Below are positions 1-7,730 of a DNA stretch of 48,033 bases, piece by piece. This stretch comes from Clostridiales bacterium. GTDB taxonomy: Bacteria; Bacillota; Clostridia; Oscillospirales; Feifaniaceae. How positions within the stretch are numbered: the first letter of the stretch is position 1; the number at the start of each line of letters is the position of its first letter. The stretch is from the NCBI GenBank assembly GCA_012719075.1, contig JAAYBB010000019.1:1-48033 (forward strand), in the 5' to 3' direction. A program made the translations under genes and the position numbers. The notes beneath the pieces are model-generated. The model was given only the letters and a program-made list of their open reading frames with translations. It did not search any database and was not told the DNA's origin.

Positions 1-3000
1 GCGCCGAGGCCTCGGCGCGCGTGACGGGGGCCTTTGGCGCCAGCCCGCCGTCGCGGCCGTTGACGAGCCCGGTCGTGACCGCCCAGCGCATGGCGGGCAG
101 CGCCCAGTCCGAGAGGGCCGGGCGGTCCGCAAAGGGCTCCAGCACATCGGCCTCTGCCCAGGTGGTCCGCCCGGCATACTGCGCATACCGGAACAGCAGG
201 GCCACCACCTGCTCGCGGCTGATGTCGGCCTGCGGGTCAAAGCGACCCTCGCCGACGCCCTCGGCAATGCCGGCGCCGACCGCCCAGCCGGCGGCCTGCC
301 GGCAGTAGTCGTCCTCGGCGATGTCCGCAAAGGGGAGCGGGGCGGTCTCCGGCGCGCCGGCCAGCCGGTGCAGCACCGTGACAAACATGCCCCGGGTCAT
401 CGGCGCATCGGGCGCAAAGCGGGTCTGCGAGACGCCGTTGAACAGCCCGCTTGAAACCGCCCAGCCGATGGCGGGCTCGGCCCAGTGCCCGGCGACGTCC
501 TCAAAGGGCGGCATGGACGCCTCCGCCGGCCCGTCGGGCGGGGCAATCGGCACAAAGGTCACCTTGACCACATCCCCCGATTTGAGCCCCGTCAGGCGCA
601 GGTCGGCGTCCGGCTGCACGGCGATGCCGTTGACCAGCACCTCGCCGACAGCGTAGCCCTCGTCGGGCTTGAGCAGCAGCTCGGAGTCGCTCTTGTCCCT
701 GACGGCGCGGCCGCCCGCGCCGGTCTCGACGGTCGGGCCGGCGCTCACCGCGCCTCCGCCTCCGCCGCCCCCGCCTCCGCCGCCTCCTCCGCCGCTGCCG
801 CCGGGGACGCCCCCGGCCTTGGCCTTGAGCGTGACCTCCCGCGCCGCGCCGGCAAAGCCGGGCTGGCCCGAAAGGTCCAGCTGCAGCGCAAGGCCGGCGG
901 TGCCGTAGGTGAAGCCGGTCCAGCCCGCGTCACTGCGCTGCAGCAGCGCCGCGCCGGCCGGCAGCGTGGTGAGCTGCAAGGCCTTGTCGGCCGTCAGCAG
1001 GCCGGAGAGTGCCGCGCCGCCAGGGTTCTCCACCAGCACCGCGACGGCTGCGCCGCCCGGGTCCGAGGCCTTGGCGGTCAGGCTGCCGCTCTCGATGTAG
1101 AGGCCGCCCGCCTGTGCGGGGGCCTCCGCATCAAAGGCGCCCAGCGAGAGCAGGCCAAAGCGCCTGCCCGAGGCCGTGACCTCGGCGCCCCTGACCGTGA
1201 TGCCGGCGCAGTCGGCCACAATTGGCCGGTCGGCGGTCAGGCTGTGCTTGCCGCCGGTCAGCAGCAGTGCGCCGCCCGAGGCAAACAGCGCGGTCTCTTC
1301 GGCCACGATGTCGGCGCTGCCGCCCGAGAGCACGAGCCGGGCCTCGCTGTCCTTTCCGCCATTATACAACATCAGTCCGTTTTTGGAAACCATGTCCAGC
1401 GCCGCCCGCTCCAGCAGCAGCGAGCCGGTCTGCACGGCAATGCCGTCCTCCGCCGCGGCGATTGTCGCGCGGCCGGCCGAGAGGCGGACGGTGCCGCCCG
1501 ATTCAATGCCGCTGCGCCCGGCCGAGAGCGTCAGGTCGCCGCCCGAGAGGGTCAGCCCGCCCGAGAGCGAGATGCCGTGGCCCCCGGCCGTGACGGTCAG
1601 CCTGTCCGCGCTGAGGTCCAACCGCTCGAGCAGCAGGCCGGCGGCGCCGGCCCGCACCTGCAGCGCGCCGTCGCCCAGGATGGTCAGCGCGCCGCCCCGA
1701 AGGCCGTTTTGGCCCGACATGACAAGGTTGTCACCTTTCAGCCGCAGCCGCCCGGTCCCGGCCGGCAGCAGCAGGCCGTCCTGCTCGCCGAGGGGGTCGG
1801 GCAGCAGGCAGAGGTCGTGGAGCTCGAGCAGGTAGCTGCCCGCGTCCAGCGTCAGCCGCCAGCCCAGCGCCTGCAGGTCGCCCGCATTGCCAACGGCCCC
1901 GCGCAGGTCGAGCGGCGCGGTCAGCACCCGCTCAGGGCGGCGCACCGGCCCAAAGGGGGCCTCGTCGGGCAGCAGCGCGCCGAGGCCGGCCACGACCAGC
2001 CCGTCGTTTTGCACGGTGGCGCCACTGCCCAGCGAGAGGGTGTGTGCCCCCTCGAGCAGCAGTGCGGCGCCGGGGTAAAGCACCAGCCGGTCGCCCGCCG
2101 CAACCGTCAGGCTGCGCCGCAGCGGGCAGATCCCCTCCACCGTTGCCCTGCGGTCCCGGTAGAGCAGCGACCCGCGCATGGTGCCCGAGCCCTCGCCGCC
2201 GGGCGAGACCGTCCCGTAAAGATCGCCGTCCCCGAGCAGCAGCACCGCCGACTGCGTGACGTGGGCCGAGCGCCCGCCGCCAAACAGCGAAGCCTCCCGC
2301 TCCGGACTGCCCACGGCGCCGCCCTCGAGCAGGATGCAGACCGCATCCACCGCGCAGCTGCGCTCCAGGCCGTCGGCGCCGTCGGACCCGCCGTACAGCG
2401 CCTCCGAAACCAGCGCGCCCTCGCGCAGCCTGATCTGCACGCCGCCCGAGAGGCCGCCCTGCCGGCCGCCCCCGAACAGGCGGCCGACCTCAGCCTGCTC
2501 CAGCAGGATCGACACCGAGCCCTCCAGCCGGCCGGCCCGGCAGCCGCCGTAGAGCTGGGCCGCCCTTGCGCCGGCCGAGAGGGAGAGGGTGACCTCGCCC
2601 TCGGCGTCGGTGCCGTCGGTGCCGCCGTACAGCGCGCCGCTCACCTCGCTGCCGATCAGGGATACCCGGATGTCGGGCGGCGGTCCGCCTGCCGGCGCGC
2701 GGCCCCCGCCGGCGCCATACAGCTCCACGGCCGTGGCCCCGTCCTCGAGGGTGACCTCGGCCTCTCCCACCGCGGCCTCCTCGCCCAGGCCGCCACCACA
2801 GAGCTTTTGCAGCGAGACGCCCCCGACCCGCACGCGCACGGCCCCCGCGGCGGCGTGGCGGCCGCCGCCATAGAGCGGGGCCAGCAGCTCGGCCTCCTGG
2901 GAGACCGAGACCTGCGCGCAGCCGGTCACGCCGGCGTAGTTGCCCCCGCCAAACACCGCATAGGACGTAAAGGGGCCCTGGTCGGCGCAGAGCTGCCCGC

Positions 3001-3457
3001 CGGTCAGCGTGACTGTGGTCGAGGCCACCTCGGCGCCCGGACCGGCCCCGCCGCCGAACAGGCTTTTGAGCACCGTCCCGCCCGAAACCGAGACCGAGCA
3101 GGGCCCCTCGACCGGCGCGCCGTCGCCGCCGCCGTAGAGGCTGCCGATGCGGCCGCCGCTCATGTGGACGTCGGTGCAAGGGACCGCCTCGGTCCCGCCG
3201 CCGAACAGCGAGAAAGCCGAGAGGTCGTAGCCCTCCGCGGCACTGCCCGCCAGGCCGTCGAGCGCCTGCGGAACGCCGTCGATCAGCAGCCGGGTCAGGG
3301 CCTCGGAGGCGCCCTGTGCAATCGTGACGACCTGCCCGTTGAGGTAGATGCGGCCGGCCGGGACATCGGCCGAAATGCCCTCCGGCACAAGGGCGTGGCA
3401 GCGGACCGGACAGAGCAGCAGGAGCAGTGCGGCGGTGCAGAGAAAGCGCCTCATCAT
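1..3457 (-). CDS. Secreted S-layer-homology (SLH) surface protein, C-terminus cut by window edge
   Basis: A continuous reading frame of at least 1152 codons runs off the left edge. It starts ATG-ATG after a GGGGAGG ribosome site. Residues 1-22 are a signal peptide (basic MMRR, Leu-rich core, ending CHA). From about residue 80 to 420 there are roughly twelve short repeats centred on LFGGG or LYGGG, a pattern of repetitive beta-strand surface proteins. Residues about 500-780 are rich in short G/L/S strands (LTLSGG, LDLSADRLTV), resembling a parallel beta-helix such as the Cthe_2159-type carbohydrate-binding fold (inference). A linker of about 15 glycines lies near residue 890, then a short InlB-B-like repeat (GYAVGEVLVNG), then three SLH motifs (FEDVAGHWAEPAIGWA; FADIAEDDY; the third at the edge). 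SLH domains anchor proteins to cell-wall pyruvylated polymers. The role is probably a surface adhesin or S-layer component; the ligand is unknown. Confidence 0.85.
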   Translation of the reverse strand, partial: MMRRFLCTAALLLLLCPVRCHALVPEGISADVPAGRIYLNGQVVTIAQGASEALTRLLIDGVPQALDGLAGSAAEGYDLSAFSLFGGGTEAVPCTDVHMSGGRIGSLYGGGDGAPVEGPCSVSVSGGTVLKSLFGGGAGPGAEVASTTVTLTGGQLCADQGPFTSYAVFGGGNYAGVTGCAQVSVSQEAELLAPLYGGGRHAAAGAVRVRVGGVSLQKLCGGGLGEEAAVGEAEVTLEDGATAVELYGAGGGRAPAGGPPPDIRVSLIGSEVSGALYGGTDGTDAEGEVTLSLSAGARAAQLYGGCRAGRLEGSVSILLEQAEVGRLFGGGRQGGLSGGVQIRLREGALVSEALYGGSDGADGLERSCAVDAVCILLEGGAVGSPEREASLFGGGRSAHVTQSAVLLLGDGDLYGTVSPGGEGSGTMRGSLLYRDRRATVEGICPLRRSLTVAAGDRLVLYPGAALLLEGAHTLSLGSGATVQNDGLVVAGLGALLPDEAPFGPVRRPERVLTAPLDLRGAVGNAGDLQALGWRLTLDAGSYLLELHDLCLLPDPLGEQDGLLLPAGTGRLRLKGDNLVMSGQNGLRGGALTILGDGALQVRAGAAGLLLERLDLSADRLTVTAGGHGISLSGGLTLSGGDLTLSAGRSGIESGGTVRLSAGRATIAAAEDGIAVQTGSLLLERAALDMVSKNGLMLYNGGKDSEARLVLSGGSADIVAEETALFASGGALLLTGGKHSLTADRPIVADCAGITVRGAEVTASGRRFGLLSLGAFDAEAPAQAGGLYIESGSLTAKASDPGGAAVAVLVENPGGAALSGLLTADKALQLTTLPAGAALLQRSDAGWTGFTYGTAGLALQLDLSGQPGFAGAAREVTLKAKAGGVPGGSGGGGGGGGGGGGGGAVSAGPTVETGAGGRAVRDKSDSELLLKPDEGYAVGEVLVNGIAVQPDADLRLTGLKSGDVVKVTFVPIAPPDGPAEASMPPFEDVAGHWAEPAIGWAVSSGLFNGVSQTRFAPDAPMTRGMFVTVLHRLAGAPETAPLPFADIAEDDYCRQAAGWAVGAGIAEGVGEGRFDPQADISREQVVALLFRYAQYAGRTTWAEADVLEPFADRPALSDWALPAMRWAVTTGLVNGRDGGLAPKAPVTRAEASA

Positions 3458-3503
3458 CAGGTAGACCTCCCCAAGGTAAATCCCACCAGTGGTATTGTAA
3501 GAT

Positions 3504-3532
3504 ATTGTATCGTCAAACGCCTGGGGTGACAA
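3504..3532 (-). promoter_or_regulatory. Promoter of the SLH protein gene
   Basis: On the minus strand, TTGTCA (3532-3527) and TACAAT (3509-3504) are separated by 17 bp, 47 bp upstream of the start codon. It is arranged back-to-back with the ylxM promoter. Confidence 0.6.
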
Positions 3533-3596
3533 GCGAAAAATGCGGAATATACGCGAAAAACAGCGAAAGCGGCAGGGGAGGAGCGAATAAAACCGC

Positions 3597-3625
3597 TTGA
3601 CTTTGTCCCAAAATTGCGCTATAAT
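3597..3625 (+). promoter_or_regulatory. Promoter of the ylxM-ffh operon
   Basis: TTGACT (3597-3602) and a perfect TATAAT (3620-3625) are 17 bp apart, 46 bp upstream of the ylxM start. This is a strong housekeeping sigma-A-type promoter. Confidence 0.8.
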
Positions 3626-3671
3626 GCAACAGGTGTAAAGTGAAATCCTTTACAATCGCGAGGTGAGCGGC

Positions 3672-4052
3672 ATGCCCCAGAAAAACATGCAGGTGGCCCT
3701 GCTGCTGGACTATTACGGCGGCATGCTGACCGACAAGCAGCGCGGCGTGATCGACCTCTACTACAACGAGGACCTCTCGCTGGCCGAGATTGCCGAGCAT
3801 GTGCACATCACGCGCCAGGGGGTCCGCGACAGCATCAAGCGGGGCGAGGAGCAGCTGTTCGAGATGGAGCGCCGGCTTGGCCTGGTCGCCCGCATCCGCA
3901 CGCTGGAGCAGGCGGTCGCCGAGGTGCGGGCGCTGGCCGAGGCCATTGAGCGCTTTGCGCTGGCCAACGTCGCCATCCGCCCGGTTGCCGACCTGACCGG
4001 GCAGATCCGGCGCATCCTCGGCGCGCTTGAGGAGGGCGAGGCCGCCCGCTGA
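3672..4052 (+). CDS. ylxM: YlxM/p13-like helix-turn-helix protein
   Basis: Small protein (126 aa) of the UPF0122/YlxM family, which is almost always cotranscribed with ffh and is thought to modulate signal recognition particle function. Residues about 20-60 form a sigma-70 region-4-like helix-turn-helix: the segments QRGVIDLYYNEDLSLAEIAE and HITRQGVRDSIKRGE are diagnostic of the family. The C-terminal third is a charged helix. The ATG at 3672 is chosen because GAGGTGA lies 5 nt upstream; the in-frame GTG at 3663 lies inside that ribosome site. It is followed 44 bp later by ffh. Confidence 0.9.
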   Translation: MPQKNMQVALLLDYYGGMLTDKQRGVIDLYYNEDLSLAEIAEHVHITRQGVRDSIKRGEEQLFEMERRLGLVARIRTLEQAVAEVRALAEAIERFALANVAIRPVADLTGQIRRILGALEEGEAAR

Positions 4053-4096
4053 GGGCGCGCCCGCCCGATTGCCGCCCCCGCTGAAAGGAGAGCCCC

Positions 4097-5434
4097 ATGG
4101 CCTTTGAATCCCTGTCCGAGCGGCTGTCCGCCGCCTTCAAGCGCCTGCGCGGCAAGGGCAAGCTGACCGAGGCCGACATCAAGGAGGCCATGCGGGAGGT
4201 GCGCCTGGTGCTGCTGGGCGCCGACGTCAACATCAAGGTGGTCAAGGCCTTTGTGGCCGCCGTCACCGAGCGGGCCATCGGCGCCGAGGTACTCGAGAGC
4301 CTGACGCCGGCGCAGCAGGTCATCAAGATCGTCAACGAGGAGCTGATCGCCCTGATGGGGGGCGAGCAGGCCAAGCTGCGCATGGCCTCCGCGCCGCCCA
4401 CCGTCGTCATGATGGTGGGGCTGCAGGGCTCGGGCAAGACCACCAGCACGGCCAAGCTGGCCGGCCACTATAAAAAGCAGGGCAAGCGGCCGCTGCTGGC
4501 CGCCTGCGACGTCTACCGGCCGGCCGCCGTCACCCAGCTCCAGGTCGTGGGCGAGGGGGTGGGGGTGTCGGTCTACGCCGAGCCCGGCAGCACCGACGTG
4601 TTGGGCATTGCCAAAAACGCCCTCGCCCACGCCAGGCGCAACGGCAACGACATGCTGTTTCTCGACACGGCCGGCCGCCTGCATGTGGACGAGGCGCTGA
4701 TGGAGGAGCTGCGGCGGCTTAGGGAGGCGCTCTCGCCCACCGAGATCCTGCTGGTGGTCGACGCCATGACGGGGCAGGACGCCGTCAACGTCGCCGAGCA
4801 CTTCGACGCGCTGCTGGACATCACCGGCATCCTCATGACCAAGCTGGACGGCGACACCCGCGGCGGCGCCGCGCTGTCGGTGCGGCAGGTCACCGGCAAG
4901 CCCATCAAGTTTGTCGGCACGGGGGAGAAGCTGGGCGACATCGAGCCCTTCCACCCCGACCGCATGGCCTCCCGCATCCTCGGGATGGGGGACGTGCTGA
5001 CGCTGATCGAGCGGGCGCAGCAGGGCTTTGACGAAAAGCAGGCCGAGGCGCTGGAGCAGAAGCTGCGCCAGCAACGCTTCGACCTCGACGACTTCTTGGT
5101 GCAGATGCGGCAGATGAAGAGCATGGGCGGGCTGGAGCAGATTGCGGCCATGATGCCGGGCGTCAGCCCCGCCGCCCTTAAGGACGCCGAGTTTGACGAG
5201 CGGGCCATCGCCCGCACCGAGGCCATCATGACCTCGATGACGCCGCGGGAGCGCGCCCACCCCGACCTGCTCAACGCCAGCCGCAGGCAGCGCATCGCGG
5301 CCGGCGCCGGGGTGCGGGTGGAGGACGTCAACAAGCTGCTGCGGCAGTTTGAGCAGGTCAAAAAGCTCATGAAGCAGTTTGGCGGCGGCCCGCGGCGCAG
5401 GCGCGGCGGCAAGGGCCTGCCCTTCTTCGGGTAG
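4097..5434 (+). CDS. ffh: Signal recognition particle GTPase Ffh (SRP54)
   Basis: Ffh binds signal sequences of nascent membrane and secreted proteins together with the 4.5S/SRP RNA and docks with FtsY at the membrane. The 445-residue protein has the N domain at residues 1-90 (SERLSAAFKRLRGKGKLTE), the G domain with P-loop GLQGSGKTTSTAKLA, DTAGR and TKLDGDTRGGAAL, and a methionine-rich M domain after about residue 300 (QMRQMKSMGGLEQI) ending in a basic tail. Length and all GTPase motifs are normal. AAAGGAG lies 9 nt before the ATG. It is the second gene of the operon that continues into ribosome maturation genes. The SRP RNA gene itself is not in the window. Confidence 0.98.
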   Translation: MAFESLSERLSAAFKRLRGKGKLTEADIKEAMREVRLVLLGADVNIKVVKAFVAAVTERAIGAEVLESLTPAQQVIKIVNEELIALMGGEQAKLRMASAPPTVVMMVGLQGSGKTTSTAKLAGHYKKQGKRPLLAACDVYRPAAVTQLQVVGEGVGVSVYAEPGSTDVLGIAKNALAHARRNGNDMLFLDTAGRLHVDEALMEELRRLREALSPTEILLVVDAMTGQDAVNVAEHFDALLDITGILMTKLDGDTRGGAALSVRQVTGKPIKFVGTGEKLGDIEPFHPDRMASRILGMGDVLTLIERAQQGFDEKQAEALEQKLRQQRFDLDDFLVQMRQMKSMGGLEQIAAMMPGVSPAALKDAEFDERAIARTEAIMTSMTPRERAHPDLLNASRRQRIAAGAGVRVEDVNKLLRQFEQVKKLMKQFGGGPRRRRGGKGLPFFG

Positions 5435-5499
5435 GGTCGCGTGCAACATCATTCAACAAGCGGTTCGATTAAAAATTTAGCATAAAGGTGGAACACAGC

Positions 5500-5742
5500 A
5501 TGGCAGTGAAAATCAGGCTGCGCCGCATGGGCGCCAAGAAAGCTCCCTTCTACAGGGTGGTCGTCGCCGACTCGCGTTACCCCAGGGACGGCCGCTTCAT
5601 CGAGGAGATCGGGACCTACAACCCCATGACCGACCCCAGTGAGTTCAAGGTCGACGCCGACAAGGTGCAGGCCTGGATCAAAAACGGCGCCCAGCCGACC
5701 GACACCGTCAAGGCGCTGCTCAAGAAGCACGGCGTTCTGTAG
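5500..5742 (+). CDS. rpsP: 30S ribosomal protein S16
   Basis: S16 (80 aa) is a structural protein of the small subunit body. The N-terminus [20 protein letters not shown] followed by [19 protein letters not shown] is the S16 signature, and the length is normal. The ATG at 5500 follows AAAGGTGG with 8 nt spacing; the in-frame GTG at 5488 falls within that ribosome site and is rejected. It sits 65 bp after ffh and is followed by khpA, rimM and trmD, the standard Firmicute order. Confidence 0.97.
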   Translation: MAVKIRLRRMGAKKAPFYRVVVADSRYPRDGRFIEEIGTYNPMTDPSEFKVDADKVQAWIKNGAQPTDTVKALLKKHGVL

Positions 5743-5798
5743 GGTGTCCGCGATGCGTGGGCGCAAGGCGCCCGCAGGCTTGGAGGAATCCATATAAC

Positions 5799-6035
5799 AT
5801 GTTGGAAGAACTGTTGATTTGTCTGGCCAAAAACCTCGTCAACCAGCCCGAGGCGGTCTCGGTGGCGGTCTCCACCAAGGAGGACGGCACCACGCTGTAC
5901 GAGCTGCGGGTGGCCGAGGGGGAGATGGGCCGGGTCATCGGCCGGCAGGGCCGCATTGCCAAGGCCATCCGCTCGGTCATGAAGGCCGCCGCGGCCAAGA
6001 CCGGCGAGCGGATCCAGGTGGACATTGTCGGATAG
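5799..6035 (+). CDS. khpA: KH-domain RNA-binding protein KhpA (YlqC)
   Basis: A single KH domain protein of 78 aa. The GxxG RNA-gripping loop is in RVIGRQGRIAKAIRSVMKAA. The N-terminus LEELLICLAKNLVNQPEAV matches the KhpA/YlqC family. In Firmicutes KhpA pairs with KhpB to bind many RNAs and affects cell elongation and division. The start is the ATG at 5799 with a GGAGG 12 nt upstream, a slightly long gap. It lies between rpsP and rimM as is usual for the family. Confidence 0.93.
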   Translation: MLEELLICLAKNLVNQPEAVSVAVSTKEDGTTLYELRVAEGEMGRVIGRQGRIAKAIRSVMKAAAAKTGERIQVDIVG

Positions 6036-6058
6036 CGCAGCGCCCTTTTGCAGCATGG

Positions 6059-6104
6059 CCGGCCGGAGCGCGCGCTCCGGCCGGAAGGCGGGCTTTGCCG
6101 CCCG
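6059..6104. repeat. Perfect 26-bp palindrome plus a second GC hairpin between khpA and rimM
   Basis: Positions 6059-6071 and 6072-6084 are exact reverse complements (arm CCGGCCGGAGCGC). A second stem, GCGGGC/GCCCGC with a TTTGCC loop, follows at about 6087-6104. There is no T-tract, so this is not a standard terminator. It could tune operon expression or mark mRNA processing (inference). Confidence 0.6.
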
Positions 6105-6137
6105 CGCGTGAACGCGTGAAAGGGGGAGGGCCGCGCC

Positions 6138-6638
6138 ATGAAGCTGATCGAGACCGGAAAAATTGTGACCACCCACGGCGTGCGCGGCGAGGTGCGGGCC
6201 GAGGTCTGGGGCGACGGGCCGGAGGCCCTGCTCGCGGTGGAGGCCTTCTACCGCGCCGACGGGAGTCCGCTGCAGGTGGAGTACAGCCGCGTGCACCGCG
6301 GGGCCCTCAACCTCAAGCTGGCGGGGTACGACGACATCGACCGCGCCATGGCCCTGATCGGCACGGTGCTGTATCTGGACCGGGAGTCCTTTGAGCTGCC
6401 CGAGGGGACCTACTTTGTGCGGGACCTGATCGGGCTGCTGGTGCTGGACCGGGACACCGGCGAGACCTACGGCCGCATCGTGCAGGTGCAGCCGACCGGC
6501 GCCAACGACGTCTACCACATTGAGGCGGAGGACGGGCGCCTGCTGCTGGTCCCGGCCATTGCGCAGGTCGTCGCCTCGGTGGACCTCGCGGCGGCCGAGA
6601 TGCGCATCACGCCGCTGAAGGGGCTGTTTGATCCATGA
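6138..6638 (+). CDS. rimM: 16S rRNA processing/ribosome maturation factor RimM
   Basis: RimM assists 30S head assembly by binding S19. The 166-aa product has the N-terminal RimM barrel (IETGKIVTTHGVRGEVRAEV) and a C-terminal PRC-barrel (FVRDLIGLLVLDRDTGE ... YHIEAEDGRLLLVPAI). Length is normal. The stop codon overlaps the trmD start by 4 nt (ATGA), so translation is probably coupled. Confidence 0.96.
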   Translation: MKLIETGKIVTTHGVRGEVRAEVWGDGPEALLAVEAFYRADGSPLQVEYSRVHRGALNLKLAGYDDIDRAMALIGTVLYLDRESFELPEGTYFVRDLIGLLVLDRDTGETYGRIVQVQPTGANDVYHIEAEDGRLLLVPAIAQVVASVDLAAAEMRITPLKGLFDP

Positions 6639-7375
6639 CCTTTGTGGTGCTCACGCTGTTTCCGGAGCTCTGCGCCGCCGTGCTGGGCGAGAGCATCCTG
6701 CGCCGCGCGGCCGACCGGGGCATCATCCGCACCGACCTGCGCGGCCTGCGCCAGTATTCGCAGGACCGGCACCGCCGCGTGGACGACTACCCCTTTGGCG
6801 GCGGCGGCGGCATGGTGATGACGGCCCAGCCGCTCAAGGCGGCGGTCGACGCCGTCGTGCAAGACTACGGCAAAAAGCCGCACACGATCTACCTCTCGCC
6901 CAAGGGGCGGGTGTTCAACCAGCAGATCGCCATCGAGCTGCTGCAGCACGACAGCCTGCTCTTCCTGTGCGGACACTACGAGGGCGTCGACCAGCGGGCC
7001 ATCGACCTGCTGGTGGACGAGGAGCTCTCGCTGGGCGACTTTGTGCTGACCGGCGGCGAGCTGCCGGCCCTGTGCATCCTCGACGCCGTGGCCCGCATGG
7101 TGCCGGGCGTGCTCTCGACCGAGCAGAGCTTTCAAAATGAGTCCATTTACTCGGGGCTGCTGGAGTATCCGCACTACACCCGCCCCGCGCTGTTCGAGGG
7201 GTTGGAGGTCCCCGCCGTGCTGCGGGAGGGCAACCACGCCGAAATTGAAAAGTGGCGGCGCAGGGAGTCGCTGCGCATCACGGCGCAGCGCCGCCCCGAC
7301 CTGCTGCAGGCGGTCCGGCTGACCGAGGAGGAGCGGCGCTTTCTGCGGGAGCAGGGCCTGTGCGACGATGGCTAA
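6635..7375 (+). CDS. trmD: tRNA (guanine37-N1)-methyltransferase TrmD
   Basis: TrmD (246 aa) uses S-adenosylmethionine to methylate G37 next to the anticodon, preventing frameshifts. Key segments are FVVLTLFPELC at the N-terminus, DDYPFGGGGGMVM, LCGHYEGVDQRAID and the SPOUT trefoil-knot region ELSLGDFVLTGGELPAL. Length is normal. It overlaps rimM by 4 nt. The usual next gene, rplS, is absent here: a repeat-filled gap begins immediately after the stop. Confidence 0.97.
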   Translation: MTFVVLTLFPELCAAVLGESILRRAADRGIIRTDLRGLRQYSQDRHRRVDDYPFGGGGGMVMTAQPLKAAVDAVVQDYGKKPHTIYLSPKGRVFNQQIAIELLQHDSLLFLCGHYEGVDQRAIDLLVDEELSLGDFVLTGGELPALCILDAVARMVPGVLSTEQSFQNESIYSGLLEYPHYTRPALFEGLEVPAVLREGNHAEIEKWRRRESLRITAQRRPDLLQAVRLTEEERRFLREQGLCDDG

Positions 7376-7670
7376 AGCTGCAAACCGGGGCTGCAAACTA
7401 AAGTCGCAAACCAGGGCTGTGAACCAGAGCCGCAGTCAAAGCCGCAACCAGGACTGCAAACCAGAGCCATAACCAGAGATTGCAAATCAAGGTTGTAACC
7501 AATGGCTGCAAACCAAGCCGCAACCAGAGCTGCAAACCAGGGCTGCAAACCAGGGCTGTAAACCAAAGCCGCAACCAGAGTTGCAAATCAAGGCTGTAAC
7601 CAAAGTCTGTAAACCAATTTGGCAGCCCAAACCTGTAGATCAGGGCTGCAAATGAACACTGCAAGCTGCC
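7376..7670 (+). repeat. Degenerate minisatellite, about 20 units of 11-14 bp
   Basis: After the trmD stop comes a run of about 20 to 24 tandem units with consensus GGCTGCAAACCAGA, individually 11-14 bp and diverged (GCCGCAACCAGA, GATTGCAAATCAAG, GGCTGTAAACCAAA). A higher-order repeat of about 101 bp is visible: TGCAAATCAAGGTTGTAACC at 7482 recurs with one change at 7582. Unit lengths are not multiples of 3 throughout, no frame is favoured and no ribosome site is present, so it is non-coding. The rest of the gap to 7730 holds a GGCCGGC/GCCGGCC hairpin at 7695-7714 and the next gene's ribosome site. Confidence 0.85.
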
Positions 7671-7730
7671 GGTGGAATCCACCGTCGACATAGCGGCCGG
7701 CCTGACAGCCGGCCGGAAGGGAGGTTGCCC

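Noticed and set aside
485-3529. A 1014-codon open frame on the plus strand
   Set aside because: It is opposite the SLH gene, is Arg/Gln/Ala-rich with no domain or ribosome site, and is open only because of the high GC content. The minus strand has a signal peptide, repeats and SLH motifs.
7376-7670. Possible CRISPR array
   Set aside because: Units are 11-14 bp, contiguous and degenerate, with no unique spacers and no cas genes.
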